Counted from the stretch's first letter, positions 36,091 through 49,755 are shown. The stretch: 64,000 nt of DNA from JAMQKA01 sp034521835 (GCA_034521835.1 JAXHMA010000003.1:62001-126000), one strand, 5' to 3'. Program-made: numbers and translations. Notes: generated by a model not told the origin, from the letters alone.

Positions 36091-36360
36091 ATGGCTAAGA
36101 AAGCATGGATAGCTCGAAATAAAAAGCGCAAAGAACTTTACGAGAAGTATAAAGACAAACGTCAAAAGCTGAAGGAAGAGGGTAAGTGGGAAGAGCTGCA
36201 AAAACTTCCCCGTAATTCGAGCCCTACCCGGCAGAATAACCGTTGCAGTTTAACAGGGCGTTCTCGCGGATTTATCCGCAAGTATGGTATTTCACGAATC
36301 AAGTTTCGTGAATTAGCCCTCGATGGTAAAATACCTGGCATACGAAAGGCAAGTTGGTAA
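36091..36360 (+). CDS. rpsN: Ribosomal protein uS14
   Basis: An 89-residue uS14 of the long, zinc-free type: only one of the four zinc-binding cysteines is present (NRCSLTGRSRGF). MAKKAWIARNKKRKELYEKY and ISRIKFRELALDGKIPGIRK match the family. It sits in the 30S head. Intact frame. Confidence 0.96.
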   Translation: MAKKAWIARNKKRKELYEKYKDKRQKLKEEGKWEELQKLPRNSSPTRQNNRCSLTGRSRGFIRKYGISRIKFRELALDGKIPGIRKASW

Positions 36361-36380
36361 CATAGTAATTAAGAAATTAT

Positions 36381-36773
36381 ATGTCTGATTCAGTAGCAGA
36401 TTATTTAGCAAGAATTCGTAACGCTCAGCAAGCCGGGCATCGTCGTGTAGACATTCCCGCTTCTAAGCTGAAGCGTGCAATCACGAAGATCCTTTTGGAT
36501 AAAGGATACTTACAGAAATATATAAACATAGATGACGGCAAGCAGGGGCTGTTACGCTTGTTCCTGAAGTACGATGCCTACGGCCAGCCGGTGATTAAAA
36601 ACATGAAGCGAATATCCAAGCCGGGTCTTCGCGATTACACCGACGCCGACAGCATCCCCCGGGCATTAAACGGACTCGGAGTAGTAATTTTATCTACATC
36701 CCGAGGTGTAATGACCGACAAAGAAGCTCGCAAACTGCATGTAGGTGGCGAAGTTCTCTGCTCTGTTTATTAA
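36381..36773 (+). CDS. rpsH: Ribosomal protein uS8
   Basis: uS8 binds the central domain of 16S rRNA and represses the spc operon in E. coli. 130 residues, intact: DSVADYLARIRNAQQAGHRR, LKRAITKILLDKGYLQKYIN, RISKPGLRDYTDADSIPRAL and VVILSTSRGVMTDKEARKLH. Confidence 0.96.
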   Translation: MSDSVADYLARIRNAQQAGHRRVDIPASKLKRAITKILLDKGYLQKYINIDDGKQGLLRLFLKYDAYGQPVIKNMKRISKPGLRDYTDADSIPRALNGLGVVILSTSRGVMTDKEARKLHVGGEVLCSVY

Positions 36774-36793
36774 TCAATAAAGATTGAAGTACT

Positions 36794-37354
36794 ATGTCAC
36801 GTATCGGACGACAACCGATTTCTCTGAATGAAAATGTGGAATTCAGTATAAATGCTGATAATGTTGTAACCATCAAGGGTCAAAAAGGACAGGATTCTGT
36901 CAAGGTTGATCCCAGCATTTCCGTTGAAAAGAAAGATGGTGAAATTCATGTAACCCGTAACGAAGAAACCAAGCAAGTACGGTCAATGCATGGCCTGTAC
37001 CGTTCGCTTATCAACAACATGATTACCGGAGTTACGGAAGGTTACAAAAAGGAACTTGAAATTATTGGTGTTGGTTACCGGGCCTCATACAACGGTGGAG
37101 TTTTGGAATTAACCTTGGGTTTTTCACATCCAATTTATTTCGTTCCGCCGGAGGGAATCAATATTGAAGTGGATACTAAATCCCGCAAAAACCCGGTTAT
37201 CATTGTATCTGGAATTAATAAAGAACTAGTCGGTCAGGTTTCGGCCAAGATCCGTTCTCTGCGTCCACCAGAGCCCTATAAAGGTAAAGGTGTACGGTAT
37301 GTGGATGAATGGGTACGTCGTAAAGCTGGTAAATCTGCCGCTAAAGGTGCATAG
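36794..37354 (+). CDS. rplF: Ribosomal protein uL6
   Basis: uL6 lies near the GTPase-factor binding site. 186 residues, intact: MSRIGRQPISLNENVEFSIN, VRSMHGLYRSLINNMITGVT, LEIIGVGYRASYNGGVLELT and PEPYKGKGVRYVDEWVRRKA. rplR follows after ten bases. Confidence 0.97.
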   Translation: MSRIGRQPISLNENVEFSINADNVVTIKGQKGQDSVKVDPSISVEKKDGEIHVTRNEETKQVRSMHGLYRSLINNMITGVTEGYKKELEIIGVGYRASYNGGVLELTLGFSHPIYFVPPEGINIEVDTKSRKNPVIIVSGINKELVGQVSAKIRSLRPPEPYKGKGVRYVDEWVRRKAGKSAAKGA

Positions 37355-37364
37355 AAATTGAACG

Positions 37365-37733
37365 ATGGATAAAAATAAGAGAAAAAAAGAACGCCGTAAT
37401 AAAATACGTCGCCGTATTCGATCAACCATTCGCGGGACTGCTGAACGTCCTCGACTGAGTATTTACAAAAGCAATAAGCATGTATATGCCCAGTTGATTG
37501 ATGATCTCAGTGGTGACACGCTTGCTGCAACATCATCGCAAAGTGATGCTATTGAAAGCAAACTCAAGGATAAAACCAAGTCCGAGGGAGCTAAGATCGT
37601 CGGGGAGCACCTGGCTGAAGTTGCCAAGGATAATGGAGTGGATAAAGCTGTGTTCGACCGTAGCGGCTACAAGTATCACGGCGTAATCAAGTCTCTGGCC
37701 GAAGGAGCCCGAGAAGCAGGGTTAGACTTTTAA
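37365..37733 (+). CDS. rplR: Ribosomal protein uL18
   Basis: uL18 carries 5S rRNA into the 50S subunit with uL5. 122 residues, intact: RRRIRSTIRGTAERPRLSIY, SNKHVYAQLIDDLSGDTLAA, AKIVGEHLAEVAKDNGVDKA and FDRSGYKYHGVIKSLAEGAR. Confidence 0.97.
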   Translation: MDKNKRKKERRNKIRRRIRSTIRGTAERPRLSIYKSNKHVYAQLIDDLSGDTLAATSSQSDAIESKLKDKTKSEGAKIVGEHLAEVAKDNGVDKAVFDRSGYKYHGVIKSLAEGAREAGLDF

Positions 37734-37747
37734 AAAAGATTTTAATT

Positions 37748-38278
37748 ATGCCAAAGAAGATTAAAAAACGACATAACATTACCCCGGAAACCTGAACCTC
37801 GAGGAAAAACTGGTTCACATTAACCGCGTTTCCAAAGTAGTAAAAGGTGGACGCCGTTTTAGTTTTAACGCCATTGTTGTAGTTGGAAATAAAGACGGCG
37901 TTGTAGGCCACGGACTCGGAAAAGCCAACGAGGTTTCTGATGCAATCCAAAAGGGGTTTGATAACGCTAAGAAAAACCTGCATAAAGGTTCCGATGACCC
38001 GTACAGGGAGCATCTATCACACCATTACGGGTAAAGAGGGTGCTGGTGAAGTGCTGCTTCGTCCGGCCTCGGAAGGTACGGGTGTTATTGCCGGCGGACC
38101 GGTAAAAGCATTGCTTGACATTGGGGGAGTGCAAAATAATCTTGACCAAGTTGATCGGTTCTTCCAACCCGCATAACATGGTGAAGGCCACATTTAATGC
38201 CCTGAAAGGTCTTGGCTGACCCGCTTGAGGTAGCTCAGCGACGAGGTGTTTCGCTTGAGTAAAGTGTTTGAAGGATAA
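37748..38278 (+). CDS. rpsE: Ribosomal protein uS5 (frameshifted)
   Basis: uS5 takes part in decoding accuracy and mRNA unwinding. MPKKIKKRHNITPE (ATG 37748) is followed after a shift near 37790 by LEEKLVHINRVSKVVKGGRR, GNKDGVVGHGLGKANEVSDA and, after another near 37985, VPMTRTGSIYHTITGKEGAG and GTGVIAGGPVKALLDIGGVQ. It ends SLSKVFEG, with TAA 38276-38278. About 175 residues. rplO starts only 28 bases later, leaving no room for rpmD. Confidence 0.94.
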
Positions 38279-38306
38279 TCGTAAAGAATTTAATGATTGA
38301 AGTCTT

Positions 38307-38769
38307 ATGGATTTAAGTAATCTTAAAGCACCGGAGCCAAACAAAAAGAATAAAAAGCGAATCGGCAGAGGTCAGGGTTCTGGCCACGGTGGACATACGG
38401 TAGGCAGAGGCCATAAAGGCCAGAAGTCAAGAACCGGGCATAAAGAGTAGTTCTGGTTTGAAGGCGGACAGATGCCTCTTCAACGTCGTGTTCCAAAATG
38501 GGGCTTTAACAACCCATTCCGAACCGAATATCAGGCTCTGAACATAGATACCCTCGATGGATTTATCGGCCTTGGAAAACTTGATAAGAAGGTGACAATT
38601 AGTGACCTTGCTAATCGGCAGGTGTCATTGCCAAAGGTGAGCCTGGTAAAGCTACTTGGCCGTGGCGAAATCTGATACCAAAGTGGACATTGAAGTTCAT
38701 GCCGCCAGTGAGTCTGCAAGGAAGAAGATTGAAGATGCGGGCGGATCAGTCACGATTGTAGATAATTAA
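38307..38769 (+). CDS. rplO: Ribosomal protein uL15 (frameshifted)
   Basis: uL15 is a late-assembly 50S protein. MDLSNLKAPEPNKKNKKRIG (ATG 38307) leads to RGQGSGHGGHTVGRGHKGQK. The TAG at 38448-38450 interrupts the frame where family members read KSSSGFEGGQMP, so it reflects indels and not a true stop. MPLQRRVPKWGFNNPFRTEY and EVHAASESARKKIEDAGGSV follow. The stop is TAA 38767-38769. About 153 residues. Confidence 0.93.
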
Positions 38770-38796
38770 TTCAACGCACGATAGTAATAGCAGCTA

Positions 38797-40108
38797 ATGA
38801 GCATAGTCGAAAATTTCCGAAATATATTTAAAATTGAAGAGCTCCGAGAGCGTATTATGTACGTTCTTGGAGTTTTGATGGTATATCGTATCGGTAGTTA
38901 TGTAACGCTTCCGGGTGTAGATGCATCTCAACTCACCCAGCAAACCGGAAATGCCTCCAGCTGTATTGGGGCTCTTTGACATGTTTGTTGGTGGTGCTTT
39001 TGCCCGCGCGGGTGTATTTGCATTGGGAATTATGCCCTACATTACAGCCGCTATTATCATCCAGTTGATGGGCGCTGTAGTTCCCTATTTCCAAAAACTC
39101 CAGCGAGAAGGAGAAGAAGGTCGGCGTAAAATTAACCGGCTAACACGATATGGCACTGTTGGCATTACGCTTGTGCAGTCTATCGGTTTTGCGATTAATC
39201 TGATGGCAACATCGCCGGATGCCATTGTAGTGAGCAATTTTACGTTTGTCTTAACTTCTATGATCATCCTTACTGCGGGTACCACTTTTGTGATGTGGCT
39301 CGGTGAGCGGATTTCAGACCGGGGTATAGGTAATGGAATTTCGATCCTTATTATGATTGGTATTATTGCCGCACTGCCTACAAACCTGATTAACGAATTT
39401 ACCACGAAAGGCAACCTGATCATCTTTATAGTTGAAATTGCAGCACTGTTATTGGTTATCGCCTTCTGTGTATTGTTAACACAGGGCGTTCGGAAGATTC
39501 CTGTGCAGTACGCAAAGCGGGTTGTAGGTCGTAAAGTGTACGGTGGAACCACGCAGTATTTGCCATTAAAGGTTAATGCAGCCGGTGTAATGCCGATTAT
39601 TTTTGCTCAGTCAATCATGTTTATCCCGAGCACAATCGGTACGTTCTTTCCGAATAATGCGACTGTTCAGATGCTTACAGCCTGGTCGTCTGATTTTACA
39701 GGAGTTACCTATTCGATTATCTTTTTCATCATATGTGTGTTCTTTACATACTTTTATACAGCGATTACGGTTAACCCGAGGGAGATGGCTGACACCATGA
39801 AACGCCAGGGCGGATTTATTCCCGGAGTTCGTCCCGGCAAACAGACTGTAGAATTTATAGACAATATTTTAACGAAAGTAACCCTTCCGGGTGCTATCTT
39901 TCTGGGATTTATCGCCATCTTGCCTGCATTTGCTGCACAGCTGGGGGTCACTCCCGGATTTGCCATGTTCTACGGAGGCACCAGCTTATTGATTATTGTA
40001 GGTGTGGCTATTGATACCCTGCAGCAAATTGAGAGCCATCTGATGATGCGTCACTACGACGGGTTTATGAAATCCGGTAAAATTAAAGGCAGACGCAGAG
40101 CGGGATGA
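38797..40108 (+). CDS. secY: Protein translocase channel subunit SecY (one frameshift)
   Basis: SecY forms the ten-helix pore for protein export. MSIVENFRNIFKIEELRERI begins the cytoplasmic start and helix 1. A shift near 38950 joins LGLFDMFVGGAFARAGVFAL (plug region) and GIMPYITAAIIIQLMGAVVP (helix 2). Later come DRGIGNGISILIMIGIIAAL and TAITVNPREMADTMKRQGGF, the conserved C5 loop, ending GKIKGRRRAG. About 437 residues. The stop overlaps the map start (ATGA), so the two are translationally coupled. Confidence 0.96.
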
Positions 40109-40917
40109 TTTTTCTAAAGAGCGAGTCCGAAATTGATAAAATGCGCGAAAGTGCCCAGCTTGTTTCTCGAACACTAGGCGAGCTTGCGAGGCATATAGAA
40201 CCGGGTATTTCAACCGGTAAGCTTGATCGGGTCGCTGAAGATTTTATAAAAAAAGAGGGGGGACGTCCCGCTTTTAAGGGATATGGTCCCCATGGAAATG
40301 AATTCCCGGCAACCTTGTGTATCTCAATCAATGAGGAGGTTGTTCATGGAATTCCAAGCAACACTCGCACGTTAGAGGAAGGTGATGTAGTATCGATCGA
40401 CTGCGGTGTGGAAAAGGATGGATTTTTTGGAGATCATGCCTACACGTTCGCAGTTGGAGAATGTGATGATGAAACGTTGACATTATTGAGAACCACGCTT
40501 GAATCTCTGTACCGGGGAATCGAGCATGCCATCCACGGCAACAAAATCGGCGATATTTCCAACGCCATTCAAACGCATTGTGAAGCAGAAGAGTACGGTG
40601 TTGTACGCGATCTTGTAGGCCATGGGTTTGGAAAATCACTGCATGAAGATCCGTCTGTTCCAAATTTCGGAAAAGCGGGTCGCGGTGAAAGACTTCGTTC
40701 TGGAATGACCCTGGCTATTGAACCGATGATTACCAAGGGTACCCACAAGATTAAAACCCTGGATGATGGCTGGACTGTGGTAACTGCTGATAACAGTATC
40801 GCCGCCCACTATGAGCATGATGTCGTTATCCGCGAAGGAAAAGCTGAAATTCTCAGTACATTTGATTATATTAGAGAGATAACCAAAAACCGAATACCAG
40901 TAGGAATTCATGGCTAA
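40105..40917 (+). CDS. map: Methionine aminopeptidase, type I
   Basis: This enzyme removes the initiator methionine from new proteins. 270 residues, intact. The dinuclear metal ligands are all in place: D in SIDCGVEKDG, D in FFGDHAYTF, H in DLVGHGFGKSLHE, E in TLAIEPM and E in HYEHDVVI. The substrate-side His is in NEEVVHGIP. It overlaps secY by four bases and infA by eight, a tight operon arrangement common in this cluster. Confidence 0.97.
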   Translation: MIFLKSESEIDKMRESAQLVSRTLGELARHIEPGISTGKLDRVAEDFIKKEGGRPAFKGYGPHGNEFPATLCISINEEVVHGIPSNTRTLEEGDVVSIDCGVEKDGFFGDHAYTFAVGECDDETLTLLRTTLESLYRGIEHAIHGNKIGDISNAIQTHCEAEEYGVVRDLVGHGFGKSLHEDPSVPNFGKAGRGERLRSGMTLAIEPMITKGTHKIKTLDDGWTVVTADNSIAAHYEHDVVIREGKAEILSTFDYIREITKNRIPVGIHG

Positions 40918-41128
40918 AGAAGAGCCTATTAAGCAAGACGGAGAAATTATTGAAGCATTGCCTAATGCACAGTTCCGCGTTGAGCTGGATAACGGACATG
41001 AAATTTTGGCTCATGTCTCGGGCAAAATGAGAATGCACTATATCAAGATTCTTCCAGGCGATCGTGTCGCCGTGGAAATGTCACCTTATGACCTTTCCAA
41101 AGGTCGTATTACTTATCGTTATAAGTAG
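40910..41128 (+). CDS. infA: Translation initiation factor IF-1
   Basis: A 72-residue single OB-fold protein that blocks the A site during initiation. MAKEEPIKQDGEIIEALPNA, FRVELDNGHEILAHVSGKMR and YDLSKGRITYRYK are canonical. The start overlaps the end of map by eight bases. Confidence 0.97.
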   Translation: MAKEEPIKQDGEIIEALPNAQFRVELDNGHEILAHVSGKMRMHYIKILPGDRVAVEMSPYDLSKGRITYRYK

Positions 41129-41155
41129 ATGTTGAATTAAAAGACAGTTAGTACT

Positions 41156-41272
41156 ATGAAAACTAAGTCCTCAGTTAAGAAACGAAGTCCAGATGACAAG
41201 ATCGTGCGCAGAAACGGTCGAGTTTATGTAATCAATAAAAAGAATCCCCGCCATAAGCAGCGGCAAGGATAA
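41156..41272 (+). CDS. rpmJ: Ribosomal protein bL36, zinc-free form
   Basis: This 38-residue gene starts at ATG 41156: MKTKSSVKKRSPDDKIVRRN, then GRVYVINKKNPRHKQRQG. The usual bL36 has a CCHC zinc ribbon; here the cysteines are replaced (RRNGRVYVI for CRRKGRVYVI and so on), so this is the zinc-independent variant. Position between infA and rpsM is standard. Confidence 0.93.
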   Translation: MKTKSSVKKRSPDDKIVRRNGRVYVINKKNPRHKQRQG

Positions 41273-41286
41273 AATTTTAGATATCT

Positions 41287-41668
41287 ATGGCAAGAATTGC
41301 TGGAATTGACTTACCCAAAGATAAGCGCGGCGAAATCGCTCTCACATATATTTATGGAATCGGGCGCTCCACGGCTCAGGACATTTTAGATGAGCTGGAA
41401 TTGATCAGACATACAAAGTGAAAGACTGGAACTGATGAACAAGTTGCTGATCTGCGGAAGTTGATCGACAATGAGTATAAAGTTGAAGGTGCACTTACGC
41501 ACTGAAGTGAAACAGAATATTCGTCGATTAATTGAAATTGGTTCCTATCGCGGAAGCCGCCATCGCAAGGGGCTTCCGGTACGGGGCCAGCGTACCCAAA
41601 CCAATGCACGTACACGGAAGGGTAAGCGCAGAACAGTTGCGGGCAAAAAGACAGCCCCGAAGCAGTAA
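41287..41668 (+). CDS. rpsM: Ribosomal protein uS13 (frameshifted)
   Basis: uS13 bridges the 30S head to the 50S subunit. MARIAGIDLPKDKRGEIALT (ATG 41287), YIYGIGRSTAQDIL, then in a second frame KVKDWTDEQVADLRKLIDNE, and in a third EVKQNIRRLIEIGSYRGSRH and GLPVRGQRTQTNARTRKGKR. About 126 residues. Shifts lie near 41395 and 41495. Confidence 0.95.
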
Positions 41669-41687
41669 TACATTAATATTTTAGATC

Positions 41688-42092
41688 ATGGCAAAGAGAC
41701 AACGAAAACCTGCAGCTAAAAAAGAAAAGAAGAAAGCAGCTTATCTGATCCCAATGGAATGGCCTTCATAAAGGCCACCTTTAATAATGTTATTGTAACA
41801 ATAACCGATGCCGATGGCAACGCATTATCTTGGTCGTCTGCCGGAAAAGAAGGATTTAAAGGATCCAGAAAAAATACTCCCTATGCTGCACAACTTAGTG
41901 CAGAAACGGCGGCAACAGCTGCGTATGAAATGGGTCTCCGCAGGGTAGAAGTATTTGTAAAGGGCCCTGGATCTGGTCGTGAAGCCGCTATCCGAGCATT
42001 GGCAATCCAGTGGGCTGGAGATAACATCTATCAAGGATCGAACCCCAATTCCCCACAATGGATGCAGACCCCCCAAACGTCGTAGAGTTTAA
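41688..42092 (+). CDS. rpsK: Ribosomal protein uS11 (frameshifted)
   Basis: uS11 is in the 30S platform. MAKRQRKPAAKKEKKKAA (ATG 41688) joins, after a shift near 41745, DPNGMAFIKATFNNVIVTIT, SAGKEGFKGSRKNTPYAAQL and VFVKGPGSGREAAIRALA. A second shift near 42005 restores the family ending LEITSIKDRTPIPHNGCRPP and KRRRV, with TAA 42090-42092. The unshifted frame would end six bases earlier with an alien tail. About 133 residues. Confidence 0.94.
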
Positions 42093-42122
42093 CGATAAAT
42101 AGTTTAGTTACGGAATAAATTT

Positions 42123-42731
42123 ATGGCAAGATACAGAGGTCCCAAACAGAAAAAAGCAAGACGTTTCAGAGAACCGATATTTGGACCAAGCAAAGCATTG
42201 GAACGTAAACCATACGGACCTGGTGAACATGGACGTTCACGATATTCCCGAAAGTCAGAATATGCTATTCAGCTTGAAGAGAAACAGAAGGCTAAATATA
42301 CCTATGGTCTTCTGGAGAAACAGTTCTCCAATCTGTTTGAAAAAGCGAATGCAAAAGATGGTGTTACTGGTGAAATCTTGCTCCAGTATCTTGAAAGTCG
42401 TCTTGATAATACAGTATATCGCTTGGGATTAGCCCGAACGAGACGACAAGCACGACAGCTTGTAAGCCATAAGCATATTGTTGTTAATGGAGGCGTTGGT
42501 CAATATTCCATCATATCAGTATGGAGATCGGGGGATGTAGTTACTGTACGCCCTAAATCACGCAACCTTGAAGTGATTGAAGACTCGTTGCAACACAGCC
42601 CTTCAAGTAAGTATAAATGGCTGGAAGTAGACAAAAAGGCTAAATCAGGAAAGTTCCTAAATTATCCTTCTCTGGAGGAAATCCCTGAAAATATTAATGT
42701 ACAGCTGATCGTTGAGCTCTACTCTAAGTAA
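42123..42731 (+). CDS. rpsD: Ribosomal protein uS4
   Basis: uS4 nucleates 30S assembly and is a regulator of the alpha operon in E. coli. 202 residues, intact, zinc-free type: MARYRGPKQKKARRFREPIF, GEHGRSRYSRKSEYAIQLEE, and the S4 RNA-binding domain LESRLDNTVYRLGLARTRRQ and ARQLVSHKHIVVNGG. Confidence 0.97.
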   Translation: MARYRGPKQKKARRFREPIFGPSKALERKPYGPGEHGRSRYSRKSEYAIQLEEKQKAKYTYGLLEKQFSNLFEKANAKDGVTGEILLQYLESRLDNTVYRLGLARTRRQARQLVSHKHIVVNGGVGQYSIISVWRSGDVVTVRPKSRNLEVIEDSLQHSPSSKYKWLEVDKKAKSGKFLNYPSLEEIPENINVQLIVELYSK

Positions 42732-42764
42732 CATTTTTGAAATTTATAATTTATTGAACTAATT

Positions 42765-43745
42765 ATGAGCAACTATAGCATACAAATGCCAGAAGCCCTT
42801 GAGGTTGAAGAATCAAACGAGACGTTTGGTACATTTATACTTCAGCCGCTTGAACGAGGTTTTGGTGTTACCATAGGAAACTCATTTCGCAGAATTCTTG
42901 CTATCATCCTTGCCTGGCATTGCGATTAATGCGGTCAAGATTAATGGCGTTGAACATGAATATTCCAGTATAACGGGTGTCCAGGAGGATGTTTATGAAA
43001 TTATCCTGAATCTGAAAGAGATCCGTTTTAAATCTATTGAACAAAACAGCGGAGTTATTCATATTTCCAAAAGTGGAGAAGGAGTTTTCACCGGGAAAGA
43101 TATTGATGACGCATCTGCAGAATTTGATGTGTTGAATCCGAACTCAGGTTATTGCTCACTGTGTCAGAAGATGCTGACCTGGAAATTGAACTTCGCGTAG
43201 GCCGCGGACGAGGATATGTACCTGCCGAAGAACAGAGTGTTGACAGCGAAGACGATGTTAATCTCATCCCGATTGATGCAATTTATACACCGATCAAACA
43301 GGTACAATATGATGTTGAAAATGTTCGTGTAGGTCAGCGTACAGATTATGAGAAGCTGATCATGAACGTAACAACAGACGGCTCCATAAATGCAAAAGAA
43401 GCTCTTACAATTGCCGGCAAAATATTGAAGGAGCATATTGAGAAGTTTATTACTGAAGAGATTGAAGAACCATTTACCCAGGAAGAAGAAGAGGTTGATG
43501 CAGAGAAGCAGCGCATCACTAATCTTCTGAAAACAAGTATTGAAGATCTCAACCTGAGTGTGCGTTCTTACAACTGCTTAAAATCCGCTAATATTAATAC
43601 CATTGGGGAGCTCGTTGAGAGGGATGAGCAAGACCTTCTGAAGTTCAGAAACTTTGGTAAGAAATCACTTGCTGAGCTTGTTGAAGTTATTGAAGACAAG
43701 AATCTCCACTTTGGTATGGATGTATCAAAATATCTAGATAAGTAA
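42765..43745 (+). CDS. rpoA: RNA polymerase alpha subunit (two frameshifts)
   Basis: The N-terminal dimerisation domain has FGTFILQPLERGFGVTIGNS and FRRILL (shift near 42900), then SLPGIAINAVKINGVEHEYS. After a second shift near 43150 comes VSEDADLEIELRVGRGRGYV. The C-terminal domain that touches upstream DNA and activators begins about IEDLNLSVRSYNCLKSANIN and contains GKKSLAELVEVI. About 326 residues when repaired, a normal size. rplQ follows after 18 bases. Confidence 0.96.
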
Positions 43746-43763
43746 CAAAGGAATTGTTGAACA

Positions 43764-44351
43764 ATGCGTCATTTAGTTAAAGGTAGAAAATTAGGTCGTA
43801 CATGTATCACACAGAAAAGCAACGCTTCAGGCGTTGTCAGTAGCCCTGATAAAGGAGCATAGAATAATAACGACCTTATCAAAAGCCAAAGAATTGAGAA
43901 CATATGTTGAGCCGATTATCACTAGGGCCAAAGAAGACAGTCCTCATAATCGGCGGCAGGTCTTTTCAAAGTTACAAGATAAGCAGGCCGTATCTCATCT
44001 TTTTGAAGAAGTAGCCCAAAAGGCTATGGATCGGCCAGGCGGTTATACCCGTGTAATTAAAGCTGGTTTCCGGAAAGGGGATGGTGCTGAGAAAGCGATA
44101 ATTGAACTGGTCGATTACAACGATGTAAAACCTGAGCAGAGTTCAAGTAAAAAACGAACCAGACGCGCAGGTAAATCAAATACACCAACTTCTTCTGCCA
44201 CTCCAGATACTAAGAAAGAAGAAGTAGAAGAGAATACGGTTGCCAAATCCGATTCCAACAAGAAGGCAGAAACTTCCGAGGAAGAAAAGTGAAGAACACA
44301 GAAACTTCTGGTGATACCGAAGATTCTGTATCTTCCGATGAAGAAGAGTAG
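43764..44351 (+). CDS. rplQ: Ribosomal protein bL17 with long charged tail (frameshifted)
   Basis: bL17 is the last gene of the alpha segment. MRHLVKGRKLGRT (ATG 43764), EHRIITTLSKAKELRTYVEP, DKQAVSHLFEEVAQKAMDRP and GGYTRVIKAGFRKGDGAEKA are the conserved core (about 120 residues). A low-complexity Lys/Glu/Ser tail of about 75 residues follows (KKRTRRAGKSNTP, then ETSEEE). One frame stops at 44292; another carries TETSGDTEDSVSSDEEE to TAG 44349-44351, so the tail probably extends there. Breaks also lie near 43803 and 43858. Confidence 0.93.
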
Positions 44352-44513
44352 GCTATAAACGGCTTTGATCAATAGGCGTTATAAAGCTAACTTCAAAAAA
44401 AGTTCGTTCTTGCACTTGGCACGTAATGCAAATATGCCTTATCATTGCATCGCCTTGGATCGAAGGGCAATACTCTTAAAAGTTAATACGACATCCGAGG
44501 CATTTTGCTTTTT

Positions 44514-44522
44514 TGTTCTTTA
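44514..44522 (+). promoter_or_regulatory. boxA-like antitermination element in the rRNA leader
   Basis: TGTTCTTTA matches the boxA consensus (TGCTCTTTA) at eight of nine positions and lies in the 288-base leader between rplQ and 16S. The same core recurs ahead of 23S. NusB-uS10 binding to boxA keeps polymerase processive on rRNA operons. No clear TAnnTTTG promoter was found in the leader. Confidence 0.55.
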
Positions 44523-44639
44523 CCATAGTGAGAACAGACAGACGATCGCATAGTCGAGCCCTTGTTGACTTTGACGAATGTTGATTGACGATTAAAGACG
44601 GCCGGGAGGCGGACTCGAAGTAATTTTGGTGTTATATAT

Positions 44640-46183
<1,544 letters not shown>

Positions 46184-46256
46184 CGGAGAGTCCTGGCTCT
46201 GGTCGTGGTCGCCGTGCGATCGTCTGTCTGTCTGCTGTGGTGCGGGCCGGCGGCGC

Positions 46257-46291
46257 CGGCCGCCTGCAGGGCGATCGCCTGCAGGCGGCCG
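46257..46291. repeat. 35-base GC-rich near-perfect palindrome in the rRNA spacer
   Basis: CGGCCGCCTGCAGG (46257-46270), GCGATCGC (46271-46278) and CTGCAGGCGGCCG (46279-46291) make a palindrome with one extra base. It ends six bases before tRNA-Ile. In RNA it would form a very stable hairpin, perhaps a processing signal. A second GC-rich inverted repeat (GCCGGCGGCGCCGGC) lies just upstream. Confidence 0.85.
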
Positions 46292-46297
46292 CACTAT

Positions 46298-46371
<74 letters not shown>

Positions 46372-46393
46372 CTGAGGTCCGCTGGGGCCAATG

Positions 46394-46468
46394 GGGGCTA
46401 TAGCTCAGTTGGCTAGAGCACCTGCTTTGCAAGCAGGGGGTCCGTGGGTTCGAATCCGACTAGCTCCA
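46394..46468 (+). tRNA. tRNA-Ala (anticodon TGC)
   Basis: The acceptor stem GGGGCTA/TAGCTCC, D arm TAGCTCAGTTGGCTAGAGC, and anticodon stem CCTGC/GCAGG around TTTGCAA give anticodon TGC. The T arm contains GGGTTCGAATCC; stem pairing at its edge is imperfect, which may be an indel. CCA is not encoded. Confidence 0.95.
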
Positions 46469-46657
46469 CACAGGTATTGAGTTCTTGTAGGTGCAGTCGC
46501 ATGGGCTGCCGAATGTGCTGCAGGCGCTGGTAGTCATGACCGAGCAGATCCGTGCCGGAAGCAGTGTTCTTTTATGTGCTGCAGGAGCAGGATCGTTGGT
46601 GCAGGTGCTGCTGAGAGGCTGCAAGTACTTGCGGCAAACAGGTCCACCGCCTGCACG

Positions 46658-46668
46658 TGTTCTTTGAC
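46658..46668 (+). promoter_or_regulatory. boxA-like element before 23S
   Basis: TGTTCTTTGAC repeats the boxA-like core found in the 16S leader, as is usual for the spacer of Bacteroidota rRNA operons. The remaining spacer (46469-46821) holds several short GCAGG/CTGCAG-rich direct repeats and no gene. Confidence 0.55.
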
Positions 46669-46821
46669 GTAGTGGTAGCTAAGTAAGATCGAGGTCATCG
46701 GTCTGCATAGTGAAGCTGACAGACAACATACACAAGTCATTAATACGATAGATGCCGCGCTTCGAGCAGCAGCAACATGACGCTCTGAGGCTTGCACCCG
46801 CCAGATGGTGCGGTGCAAGCC

Positions 46822-49755
<2,934 letters not shown>

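Noticed and set aside
38448..38450. In-frame TAG in rplO as possible recoding (pyrrolysine or read-through)
   Set aside because: Family members have KSSSGFEGGQMP at this place and two nearby indels restore it. Neighbouring genes show the same kind of damage, so this is sequence error.
46469..46821. Coding frames in the tRNA-Ala to 23S spacer
   Set aside because: Short GCAGG/CTGCAG repeats make open frames by chance. The spacer contains a boxA-like element and the 23S processing stem.
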